Shown here in pieces: positions 42,605 to 50,647 of a stretch of DNA of 64,000 bases. Under the pieces are notes generated by a model. It saw nothing but the letters and a program-made list of their open reading frames with translations. It was not told the DNA's origin and ran no database searches. Position 1 is the stretch's first letter. The number at the start of each line of letters is the position of its first letter. Position numbers and translations under genes: made by a program. Location: NCBI GenBank assembly GCA_965234545.1, contig OZ248348.1, forward strand, positions 1,364,001-1,428,000, written 5' to 3'. The stretch is from Methylotenera sp965234545. Its GTDB lineage: Bacteria; Pseudomonadota; Gammaproteobacteria; Burkholderiales; Methylophilaceae.

Positions 42605-43735
42605 TTAGAAGCCAATTTTTTCTAGCATGCGATCAAAAAAACTAGGCTTAGCGGTGACCGGCAGCTCTTTTGCTTTAGGCAGCTCGGTGCTGGCCGCAGG
42701 CGGCTTGCTAACCACTGGGGCCGGCTCAGGCACCGGTGGCGGTGCAATGTCTTCCGGCAACTTACTTAAGTTACGCTCAAACTGCATGCCAGACGGCGAC
42801 TCGTAGACTGGTGTTGCGGCTGGTGCAGCAAGCGGCTCGGCCGAGCTGGCTTCAACACCACTCGCTTCAGTTGGACTCTCTTCCGTAGCAGCTTCAGCGG
42901 CCACCGGTTCAGCAGCAGGCGATTCAACAGCAGCAGTTGGCGCAGCTTCAGTCTGGACAGGCGCCGCTTCCACGCTAGTCGATTCCACGCTAGTCGATTC
43001 CACACTAGGCGTCACCGCAGCAGGCGTTTCAACCACGGCAGACGCTGGTGCTTCTGCGGCTACCACCGGGGCTTGTGTGGCGGCAACCGGACTAGGCTCA
43101 GCCGGCAACAAGGGCACGGCCAATACCGATTGTGACTCTGGGTTACTAAGCACTGGCGTAGCCGCCGGTTCAAGCGGCTTACTTTCTGCGGGCTTAGCTT
43201 CGCTGGCAACAGCCGGGGTCACTGCTTGCTTGGTCGACTCGTCAGCTTTGGCCTGTGGCGCTGCATTGGCTGCCGGTTCTTTTTCCCAGAATTTCAATGT
43301 GCTAAATAGGCTTTTGTCTTCCGATTTGGCCGATGGGTTAATCACGCGCGTGCCGCTGTTATCGGCCACTTCATTGGACTTGCTGGCATCAGCAGCAGAT
43401 GGAATCACGTCGCCGCGCACGGTTTTTAATACGTCGTTTTCAAAATCCAATATCACCCGGCGTTGCTCGGTGATTTTGCCGTTTTCACGCATTAGGTAAA
43501 CGTAATCCCAACGTTTGCCGTGGAAACTGTCTTGGATAAGTGGGGTGCCCATGATGAAACGCACTTGCGACTGGGTCATACCAGGGCGCAACTGCAAGAG
43601 CATTTTTGAGGTGACCACGTTACCTTGTTGCACATCCAACTTATACGGTTTGATGCTAGGCAATGCGGTGCCACAGGAAGCACACAACAAGGCCAACAAC
43701 AGGATGGAGTAACGCGTAGCAGATAAATTGCGCAT
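42605..43735 (-). CDS. bamE: Outer membrane assembly lipoprotein BamE with long low-complexity tail
   Basis: A 376-residue protein from the chosen start MRNLSATRYS. A lipoprotein-like signal has Cys18 and Cys21; the lipobox is imperfect. Residues about 28-110 are the SmpA/OmlA domain: NVVTSKMLLQLRPGMTQSQV, FIMGTPLIQDSF and RWDYVYLM. BamE stabilises the BAM complex that inserts outer-membrane proteins. E. coli BamE ends near residue 113, but here about 260 residues of Ala/Pro/Glu/Ser-rich sequence follow, including VESTS repeats, and finish in SFFDRMLEKIGF. The open frame reaches 33 codons further upstream, but that region overlaps the fur promoter area. Confidence 0.85.
   Translation of the reverse strand: MRNLSATRYSILLLALLCASCGTALPSIKPYKLDVQQGNVVTSKMLLQLRPGMTQSQVRFIMGTPLIQDSFHGKRWDYVYLMRENGKITEQRRVILDFENDVLKTVRGDVIPSAADASKSNEVADNSGTRVINPSAKSEDKSLFSTLKFWEKEPAANAAPQAKADESTKQAVTPAVASEAKPAESKPLEPAATPVLSNPESQSVLAVPLLPAEPSPVAATQAPVVAAEAPASAVVETPAAVTPSVESTSVESTSVEAAPVQTEAAPTAAVESPAAEPVAAEAATEESPTEASGVEASSAEPLAAPAATPVYESPSGMQFERNLSKLPEDIAPPPVPEPAPVVSKPPAASTELPKAKELPVTAKPSFFDRMLEKIGF
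42968..43012. repeat. 15-bp tandem repeat inside bamE
   Basis: TTCCACGCTAGTCGA occurs twice perfectly and a third time with changes. In frame it encodes repeated VESTS in the low-complexity tail. Copy-number change would alter tail length in steps of five residues without a frameshift. Confidence 0.85.
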
Positions 43736-43822
43736 AGTATGACTTAAATTAGAATTAGCGTTAATATAACACGTAGACAGCCAAGCCAAAACACCGACAT
43801 TGTTAATAGTGAGTAATCCCTT

Positions 43823-44245
43823 ATGCAAGACCAAAGAGACTTAAAAAACGCTGGCCTTAAAGCCACCTTACCTAGACTTAAGGTATTAAGCCTATTTGAA
43901 AACAGCAAAGAGCGGCACCTGTCTGCCGAGGACATCTACAAAGTCATGCTTAATGCCGGCGAAGACGTGGGTTTGGCCACGGTTTACCGGGTGCTCACGC
44001 AATTTGAACAAGCCGGCTTACTGGTGCGCCACCATTTCGAAAGCGGCAAAGCCGTGTTTGAGCTCAACAGCGGCGGTCACCACGACCACGTGGTGTGCGT
44101 TAAATGCGGGCGCGTGGCAGAGTTTTACGATGCGGAAATTGAAAAAAGACAAGAAAGCGCAGCCGCCAAATTGGGCTTCACCATGCAAGACCACGCGCTA
44201 ACTATTTACGGCATGTGCAAGCAACAACCCTGCGCTAAAGACTAA
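43823..44245 (+). CDS. fur: Ferric uptake regulator Fur
   Basis: A 140-residue iron-responsive repressor. Winged-helix N-terminus with LKATLPRLKVLSLFE and ATVYRVLTQFEQAGLL; metal sites in HHDHVVCVKCGRV, and a final Cys pair region (CKQQPC). It is divergent from bamE and convergent with recN, the common fur-bamE arrangement of betaproteobacteria. Confidence 0.96.
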   Translation: MQDQRDLKNAGLKATLPRLKVLSLFENSKERHLSAEDIYKVMLNAGEDVGLATVYRVLTQFEQAGLLVRHHFESGKAVFELNSGGHHDHVVCVKCGRVAEFYDAEIEKRQESAAAKLGFTMQDHALTIYGMCKQQPCAKD

Positions 44246-44256
44246 TCGCCAGTCAG

Positions 44257-45936
44257 TTAGGCCAGCATCTCTCTCGCGTGTTGCCGGGTCGTCTCGGTAA
44301 TGGCCAAGCCGCCTAACATGCGGGCAATTTCTTCCACTCTGGCCTCGTGATCAAGCTGGCTAATATGGCTCAAGGTTTGGCCATCTTGCTGCGACTTACT
44401 AACTTGCATGTGCCAACTGGCTAAGGCCGCTACCTGAGGTAGATGGGTAATCACTAGGACTTGCCGGGCATGGGTTTGCCCAGTTTGCGATGCGGCGGGC
44501 ACACCCAATTGCTTGAGCAAGCGACCAACCACTTCTGCCACCCCACCGCCTATGCCAACATCGACTTCATCGAAAATCATGGTCGGCACGTTTTCTTTAT
44601 GGGCAGTGACCACCCGGATCGCCAAACTAATTCTAGACAACTCACCACCCGACGCCACTTTATTAAGCGGCCTAGGCGCAACACCAGCATGCCCAGCTAC
44701 TAAAAATTCAACCAACTCCAAGCCACTGGCAGCCGCTGACTGGGGCGATAATGCCACTTCAAACCGACCCCCAGCCAAAGATAAATCTTGCATTTGTGCG
44801 CTGATTTTTTCGCTTAACTCCCGCGCCGCTAGATGGCGACCGGCACTGAGTTGCTCAGCATAGGCTTGATAGCTAGCCCAGGCTTGCGCCTCCAGTTTGG
44901 CTAAGGCATCGTCATTGGCATACAAGGCCAGTTCGTCCATGCGGGTTTGGCTTTGCTGCAACAAGGCCTCCAGACCCTCCGGCGGCACGCGGTATTTACG
45001 CGACAAGCCGTGCACACTTTGTATTTTTTCATCCAAGGCGGCCAGCTTGGCTGGATCCAATTCGGCGTCTTGCAAATAGTGATTTAAAAACCGATCGGTC
45101 TCCGCCAGTTGTATCATGGCCGAATCCAAGGTTTCCATGGCTTCTTGCAAGGCGCCGTCGTATTCGCTTAAATTTTCCAATTTATAGCGCACCTTGGACA
45201 GCAAGCGTTGCGCCGACTGCTCGCCTTCGCTTAATAGATCGCGGCAAGCGGCGCCACCGCTCATCAAATCGGCAGCATTAGACAAGCGCAAGTGCTCTTG
45301 CTGCAACTGCGCCCAATCCTCTGCCGTCATGGCCAAATCCGTCAAGACCTGCACCGTCTCTTGCAATTCGGTTAACTCGCGCGCGTACACGCTGGCATTC
45401 TTCTCGGCTTCTAAGCGCTGCTGATTGAGCTTATGCCAAGCCTTAAATTGCTCGGCCACCTGCAGTGCCAGTTCGGACAAACCGGCAAACTGATCCAACA
45501 CATTGCGCTGGGTGACGGGTTTTAATAAGGAGTGATGGGCATTCTGGCTGTAAATATCCAACAGCAACTCACCCAATTCTTTGAGTTGCGCCACGGTCAC
45601 CGTGGTGCCGTTGATAAATGCCCGCGAACGGCCATCGGCATACATCACGCGGCGCAACAGCAATTCACCACCGTCCTCAGTCAGCTCGGCATCGTGCATC
45701 CATTGCTGCGCATCCAGGTTGTCTTGAATGGAAAAAATGGCACTGATTTCAGCTTTTTCGCAGCCAGCACGGCAAATGCCGCCCTCGCCGCGCGCACCCA
45801 AGGCCAAGGATAAAGCATCGATCAAGATGGATTTACCAGCCCCGGTCTCGCCGGTCAGCACGGTGTAGCCAGCGTTGAATTCCAAATCGAGCTGCTTGAC
45901 GATAATGAAATCGCGTATGGAAAGGCTGTGTAACAT
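44257..45936 (-). CDS. recN: DNA repair protein RecN
   Basis: A 559-residue SMC-like ATPase for double-strand break repair. Walker A GETGAGKSILIDAL is at about residues 31-44, a central coiled coil spans roughly 160-370, and the ABC signature VASGGELSRISLAI leads to Walker B MIFDEVDVGIGG. It begins directly after nadK stops. Confidence 0.96.
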   Translation of the reverse strand: MLHSLSIRDFIIVKQLDLEFNAGYTVLTGETGAGKSILIDALSLALGARGEGGICRAGCEKAEISAIFSIQDNLDAQQWMHDAELTEDGGELLLRRVMYADGRSRAFINGTTVTVAQLKELGELLLDIYSQNAHHSLLKPVTQRNVLDQFAGLSELALQVAEQFKAWHKLNQQRLEAEKNASVYARELTELQETVQVLTDLAMTAEDWAQLQQEHLRLSNAADLMSGGAACRDLLSEGEQSAQRLLSKVRYKLENLSEYDGALQEAMETLDSAMIQLAETDRFLNHYLQDAELDPAKLAALDEKIQSVHGLSRKYRVPPEGLEALLQQSQTRMDELALYANDDALAKLEAQAWASYQAYAEQLSAGRHLAARELSEKISAQMQDLSLAGGRFEVALSPQSAAASGLELVEFLVAGHAGVAPRPLNKVASGGELSRISLAIRVVTAHKENVPTMIFDEVDVGIGGGVAEVVGRLLKQLGVPAASQTGQTHARQVLVITHLPQVAALASWHMQVSKSQQDGQTLSHISQLDHEARVEEIARMLGGLAITETTRQHAREMLA

Positions 45937-46806
45937 TTAACCCCAGTTCAGCTTATTGCGCAGCATATCGAAATAGCAATAGTCGCTAGGGTGCAACAAA
46001 GACACGCTTTGACTGGCGCGTTTCACGGTCACCTTGTCGCCCTGTTTTAATTCCATTTGGAACTGGCCATCGAAACTGAGTTGCGCATGACCCAATTGCA
46101 GCAGGCGTATGTCTATTTGACTGTCGCTGTGCACGGCAATCGGTCGATTGCTTAGGGTATGCGGGCAGATCGGCACCAAGGAAATGGCTTGCAAATTCGG
46201 GTGCAAGATCGGCCCACCTGCCGACAAGGCATAGGCGGTAGTGCCGGTAGGCGTGCTGATAATCAACCCATCCGAGCGTTGTTTGTGGACAAACTTTTCG
46301 TCCACGCTGACTTCCAATTCAATTAAGCGCAGCGCACTTTTCACCACCACGTCATTCAGGGCGTAATTGGCATGCACTTCTTGGCCATCACGCGTGACGG
46401 TGGCGCTTAATATCACCCGCGGCTCTAAGACATAATCGCCCGCCAAAATGCGATCTAACTGACCCAACATGTCTTCCACGCGCAAGTCGGTTAGAAAGCC
46501 GAATCGACCTTGATTTATGCCAACCAAGGGCACATTAAAATCGATCAAGCTCCGCGCCACGCTGAGCATGGTGCCGTCGCCACCCATGACAATCACCAAG
46601 TCCACTTCGCTGCCTATGTTTTTTAATGTGGCGGTTTTGTAGGCGGTGATATTGGCATGCTGGGCGGTCTCTTGCTCTACCCAAACCTGTCTGTTTTTTG
46701 CCGACAAATGCTCGGCCAAATCGAGCAAATCCTTGCGCATTAATTGCAAGGCCGATTGGTTCATGTATTTGCCTATGATGGCGATGGATTGGAATGCGAG
46801 CGTCAT
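45937..46806 (-). CDS. nadK: NAD kinase
   Basis: A 289-residue enzyme phosphorylating NAD to NADP. GGDGTMLSVAR is the catalytic GGDG motif, NQGRFGFLTD and the TPTGTTAYALSAGGPI substrate motif follow. It shares the recN transcript with no intergenic gap and diverges from hrcA. Confidence 0.96.
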   Translation of the reverse strand: MTLAFQSIAIIGKYMNQSALQLMRKDLLDLAEHLSAKNRQVWVEQETAQHANITAYKTATLKNIGSEVDLVIVMGGDGTMLSVARSLIDFNVPLVGINQGRFGFLTDLRVEDMLGQLDRILAGDYVLEPRVILSATVTRDGQEVHANYALNDVVVKSALRLIELEVSVDEKFVHKQRSDGLIISTPTGTTAYALSAGGPILHPNLQAISLVPICPHTLSNRPIAVHSDSQIDIRLLQLGHAQLSFDGQFQMELKQGDKVTVKRASQSVSLLHPSDYCYFDMLRNKLNWG

Positions 46807-46919
46807 GCCGAAATTAAATCACAGATGGCTTTTTGCGCAAAGGGAAAGCGTACTTAGTTACCAAGATTTAGCGCATAGCAGTATGACGATAAGCATAAAT
46901 CGGGCAAAATACAGCCCAT

Positions 46920-47939
46920 ATGGATAAACGCGCGCAAATTTTACTCAAGACCTTGGTTGAGCATTACATCAGTGACGGCCAACCCATAGGCTCGCGGACT
47001 TTGTTGCAGCATTCCGGCTTAGACCTTAGCCCTGCCACCATACGCAACGTCATGAGTGACTTGGAACACTTAGGCTTCATCGCCAGCCCGCACACCTCGG
47101 CCGGCCGGGTGCCCACGCAAAAAGGCTACCGCTTATTTGTCGATTCGCTGTTAACCGTGCAACCCTTGGGCAGCCAAGCCGTGCAGCAATTAAAAAGCGG
47201 TTTATCCTCACCCAACCCCAATGAACTGATTAACAGCGCGGCCGACATGCTGTCGCAGCTCACGCAATTTGCCGGCTTGGTGATGATCCCTAAGCGCAAA
47301 CGCATTGCCTTTAAGCATTTGGAATTTTTGCCGCTGTCGGAAACGCGCATACTGGTGATCATCGTCACCAGCGACGGCAACGTGCAAAACCGCATCATCC
47401 TAGCTGACAAACCGTATTCATCAAGTGAACTGACGCAAGCCAGCAACTACTTCAATAGCCACTACGCCGGGCAAACCTTTGAAGAAGTGCAGCAAAATTT
47501 GCACAGCGAACTGCAGCAAATGCAAAGCGACATGAACCGCCTGATGTCGGCCGCGTTGGCCGCCAGCAGCAGCCAAACCCAAGCAGACAAAGACGGCGTC
47601 ATCATTGCCGGCGAACGAAATTTATTGCAAGTCGACGAACTGTCCACCAACGTCACCAGTCTACGTAAGCTGTTTGAGTTGTTCGAGCGACGCACCTCGC
47701 TGATGCAATTGCTGGATAACAGCCAACACGCCGAAGGCATACAGATTTTCATCGGCGGGGAAAGCGGCTACCTAGCCTTGGACGAATGCAGCATGATCAC
47801 CGCGCCTTATGAAGCCGATGGCCAAGTGGTCGGCACCCTAGGCGTCATAGGCCCGACGCGCATGGCTTACGAACGGGTAATACCCATCGTGGACGTGACG
47901 GCCAAACTGCTGTCCAACGCACTCAATAGCAATAATTAA
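46920..47939 (+). CDS. hrcA: Heat-inducible transcription repressor HrcA
   Basis: A 339-residue repressor that normally binds CIRCE operators with help from GroEL. It has the N-terminal winged helix ALRTLL-type region (GSRTLLQHSGLDLSPATIRNVMSDLEHLGFI) and the C-terminal GAF-like domain ending in VTAKLLSNAL. No canonical CIRCE element precedes grpE or dnaK in this window, so its target is probably groESL elsewhere. Confidence 0.95.
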   Translation: MDKRAQILLKTLVEHYISDGQPIGSRTLLQHSGLDLSPATIRNVMSDLEHLGFIASPHTSAGRVPTQKGYRLFVDSLLTVQPLGSQAVQQLKSGLSSPNPNELINSAADMLSQLTQFAGLVMIPKRKRIAFKHLEFLPLSETRILVIIVTSDGNVQNRIILADKPYSSSELTQASNYFNSHYAGQTFEEVQQNLHSELQQMQSDMNRLMSAALAASSSQTQADKDGVIIAGERNLLQVDELSTNVTSLRKLFELFERRTSLMQLLDNSQHAEGIQIFIGGESGYLALDECSMITAPYEADGQVVGTLGVIGPTRMAYERVIPIVDVTAKLLSNALNSNN

Positions 47940-47967
47940 GCACACCCTTTATATTAAGAGATTAGCC

Positions 47968-49080
47968 ATGGCTTACTTCAACAAAGAACCCAATTACGCC
48001 CACGGCGACCAACTTAAAGTCGGCATTCTACTCGCCAACTTAGGCACCCCGGACGCCCCCACGGCCAAGGCATTACGGCCGTATTTACAGCAGTTTTTGA
48101 TGGACAGGCGCGTGGTGGAAATTCCGCGCTTTATTTGGTGCTGGATACTGCATTGCATTATTTTGGTCATACGCCCAAGAAAATCGGCAGAAAAATACGC
48201 GCAGGTCTGGACCGAGGCCGGCTCACCTTTGCTGGTGCACGCGCAAAACCAAACCCGCTTATTAAACGAGGCGCTGGCCAAGAAAATAAAATCGCCGTTT
48301 GCGGTGGCACTGGGCATGAGCTACGGCAACCCCAGCATGCGATCGGCCATGGATACCTTGCGCGCCCAACATTGCGACCGCATATTGGTGTTGCCTTTGT
48401 ACCCGCAATACGCGGCCAGCAGCACGGCCTCGGCCATGGACGCGGTCTACCGTATTTTGCTAAAAACCCGCAACCAACCGGCATTGCGCAGCATACGCAG
48501 CTACCACGACCACCCAGACTACATTGCCGCCCTGGCCGCCAGCGTCCAAGCGCATTGGCAAGTGCACGGCCAACCTAGCGTATTGGTCATGAGTTTTCAT
48601 GGCGTACCCAAAGCGCACTTAAACAACGGCGACCCCTACCATTGCTTGTGCCACAAAACAGGCCGCTTGCTGGCTGAAGCCTTGCAATTGAGCAAGACGC
48701 AATACACGGTGGCCTTTCAATCGCGCTTTGGTAAACAAGAGTGGTTAAAACCTTACCTAGCCAGCACTTTGGCGGATTTAGGCACGGCTAACACCGCGCG
48801 CATAGACATCATCTGCCCAGGCTTTAGCAGCGATTGCTTGGAAACCCTGGAAGAAATTGCCATGGAAGGCAAGCATATATTCCAGAGCCATGGTGGTGGC
48901 GACTACCACTACATACCAGCCTTAAATGAAAGCCCGGCTTGGATAGAAGCGATGAGCAACATCGTGCTGGAAAACCTGCAAGGCTGGGTGAGCAAAAAGT
49001 GGAATAAAAAAGACGCATTGGCCGCGGCCAAACTCACTCAATCCCGCGCCCAAGCCATGCTGGACGCGGCGGCTAAATAG
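47968..49080 (+). CDS. hemH: Ferrochelatase
   Basis: A 370-residue enzyme inserting iron into protoporphyrin IX, the last step of heme synthesis. Key motifs are GILLANLGTPDAPTA at the N-terminus, VLVMSFHGVPKAH with the catalytic His, and the CPGFSSDCLETLEEI block. It follows hrcA by 28 bp and is probably co-transcribed. The C-terminal KKWNKKDALAAAK extension is basic. Confidence 0.96.
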   Translation: MAYFNKEPNYAHGDQLKVGILLANLGTPDAPTAKALRPYLQQFLMDRRVVEIPRFIWCWILHCIILVIRPRKSAEKYAQVWTEAGSPLLVHAQNQTRLLNEALAKKIKSPFAVALGMSYGNPSMRSAMDTLRAQHCDRILVLPLYPQYAASSTASAMDAVYRILLKTRNQPALRSIRSYHDHPDYIAALAASVQAHWQVHGQPSVLVMSFHGVPKAHLNNGDPYHCLCHKTGRLLAEALQLSKTQYTVAFQSRFGKQEWLKPYLASTLADLGTANTARIDIICPGFSSDCLETLEEIAMEGKHIFQSHGGGDYHYIPALNESPAWIEAMSNIVLENLQGWVSKKWNKKDALAAAKLTQSRAQAMLDAAAK

Positions 49081-49100
49081 CCGGGATGATTGAAGTCCGA

Positions 49101-49763
49101 TTAATTCAATAACGCGGCCAGATTGGGCAACACCTCAATCTGCTGCGCTTGGCAATAGGCTTGCCAATCGGCCACTTCCGTCCAATCGCTCAAAAAGACA
49201 AAATCCAATCCAGCTCGGCTGGCCGCTTGGTAATCGTACTTGCTGTCGCCAATAAATAAGGCCGGCACAGTCATATTGCCGCTGGCCTTCTCCCTAGCCA
49301 ACACCGTGTCTTTATTATCCGGACTGCCAAACAAACCGCCATCAAACAAACCGGCTAAATCACGCCGCGCAAACAGCTGGCGAATTTCTTCCTGATCGCC
49401 ACCAGACAAAATCATCCAGTTGGCCTGCGGCGTGGCCGCCCGCAATGCCGCCAAACCCGGCGCGATTGGGCAATGCAATAAGCCGTCTTCCAGCTCGCGG
49501 GAAAAAGCATCCAACAAGGTTTGGATGGCCGTAGGCGTCGCTTCTTGCGACAGAATCTCACGCAAATAATAATCAAACTTATGGTAGCGAGATATGCCGC
49601 CCAAGCGCACGTGGTAATCCACCAAGGCTTGGGCTTGGCTGTCCGTGGCGCCTAAATGTTTGGCCGTGCGAAAATACGCATGGGTTTTCACCGCATTCGA
49701 ATCGAGCACCACACCATCGCAATCAAAGACGATGCTTTTGTATTTTTTTATATCAAACGGCAC
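49101..49763 (-). CDS. HAD-superfamily hydrolase
   Basis: A 220-residue HAD phosphatase of the phosphoglycolate-phosphatase-like group. Motif I is VFDCDGVVLDS, motif II is ILSGG, and motif IV is FIGDSKYD. The helical cap lies between about residues 20 and 90. The substrate is not evident. It is downstream of eda beyond a terminator, so a metabolic link with the Entner-Doudoroff genes is uncertain. Confidence 0.82.
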   Translation of the reverse strand: MPFDIKKYKSIVFDCDGVVLDSNAVKTHAYFRTAKHLGATDSQAQALVDYHVRLGGISRYHKFDYYLREILSQEATPTAIQTLLDAFSRELEDGLLHCPIAPGLAALRAATPQANWMILSGGDQEEIRQLFARRDLAGLFDGGLFGSPDNKDTVLAREKASGNMTVPALFIGDSKYDYQAASRAGLDFVFLSDWTEVADWQAYCQAQQIEVLPNLAALLN

Positions 49764-49788
49764 ACGGCATTCCTAAGCTGTTGCGTCA

Positions 49789-49831
49789 TAAAAAAGGCTT
49801 TGCCCTAGATACCACTCTAGATAGCAAAGCC
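49789..49831 (-). terminator. Terminator after eda
   Basis: GGCTTTGC pairs with GCAAAGCC, with an inner CTAGA/TCTAG stem. On the minus strand a T-run follows the outer stem. Confidence 0.85.
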
Positions 49832-49852
49832 CAATGGTTAATCAGAAAAAAA

Positions 49853-50479
49853 CTAAGCCGCTTTAATGGCGCTGGCTTCTTTAGCCAATTTAGTAATGTG
49901 TGCCCAGTCGCCACGCGCCACCGCATCAGCCGGCGTTAACCAAGTCCCACCGCACACCACCACGTTAGGCAAAGCTAAAAATTGCGGTGCGCTTTCCACC
50001 GTCACGCCACCGGTTGGGCAGAATTTCACGTCACCGAACGGGCCGGAAAAACCTTTAAGCAAATTAATGCCACCCACGGCCACGGCTGGGAATAATTTCA
50101 AGAAGTAATAATCGTCGGCATTGGCCATCATGATTTCAGAACCCGTTGACACGCCAGGCAACAATGGCAGGCCCATTTTTCTGGCGGCCAAGCCTAACTC
50201 ACTGGTGTAGCCTGGGCTCACGGCGAATTGGCAGCCGGCATCTTTGGAGGCTTGCGCGTCTTTTATATTACGCACCGTACCCGACCCCATGATGGCTTCT
50301 GGTAGGGCTTTAGCAATGGCTTCCATGCCAGCTAAGGCACACGATGTGCGCAAGGTGATTTCCAATACACGGATACCGCCTTCCAATAAGGCGCTGGCCA
50401 TGGGCACGGCATCTTCCACACGGTTGATGACGATGACGGGAATAACGGGGCCGTAATTGGCTAAATCTAATGTGTTCAT
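49853..50479 (-). CDS. eda: KDPG aldolase (2-dehydro-3-deoxyphosphogluconate aldolase)
   Basis: A 208-residue class I aldolase cleaving KDPG to pyruvate and glyceraldehyde-3-phosphate. The catalytic Glu is in VLEITLRT, the Schiff-base Lys is in DVKFCPTGGV, and GSGTVRN is the phosphate-site loop. With edd it completes the Entner-Doudoroff branch, which in methylotrophs also serves the ribulose monophosphate cycle. Confidence 0.96.
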   Translation of the reverse strand: MNTLDLANYGPVIPVIVINRVEDAVPMASALLEGGIRVLEITLRTSCALAGMEAIAKALPEAIMGSGTVRNIKDAQASKDAGCQFAVSPGYTSELGLAARKMGLPLLPGVSTGSEIMMANADDYYFLKLFPAVAVGGINLLKGFSGPFGDVKFCPTGGVTVESAPQFLALPNVVVCGGTWLTPADAVARGDWAHITKLAKEASAIKAA

Positions 50480-50518
50480 GTTTTTACCTAATTAATAAAT
50501 GATTTAAATTTTAGTTAC

Positions 50519-50647
50519 TTAGAAAAATAAAAATGGCCATGCAAGACTGAGCGCGAGTAAAAAAATTTAGCGCCGCATACGAGTGGTATGTAAGCGAAGA
50601 TTTTTGGCGAGCAACAAGGTGTTGCGGCGCAATTATTATTTTTCTAA
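50519..50647. other. Structured non-coding element between edd and eda
   Basis: A perfect 12-bp inverted repeat (TTAGAAAAATAA at 50519-50530 and TTATTTTTCTAA at 50636-50647) bounds about 105 bp. Inside, GCGCCGCA (50570-50577) pairs with TGCGGCGC (50623-50630), and two small hairpins, CATAC-GAGTG-GTATG and GCAAC-AAGGT-GTTGC, could alternate with it. The edd stop codon falls inside the outer arm. It fits either a mobile-element remnant or a folded RNA in the edd-eda transcript. Confidence 0.6.
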
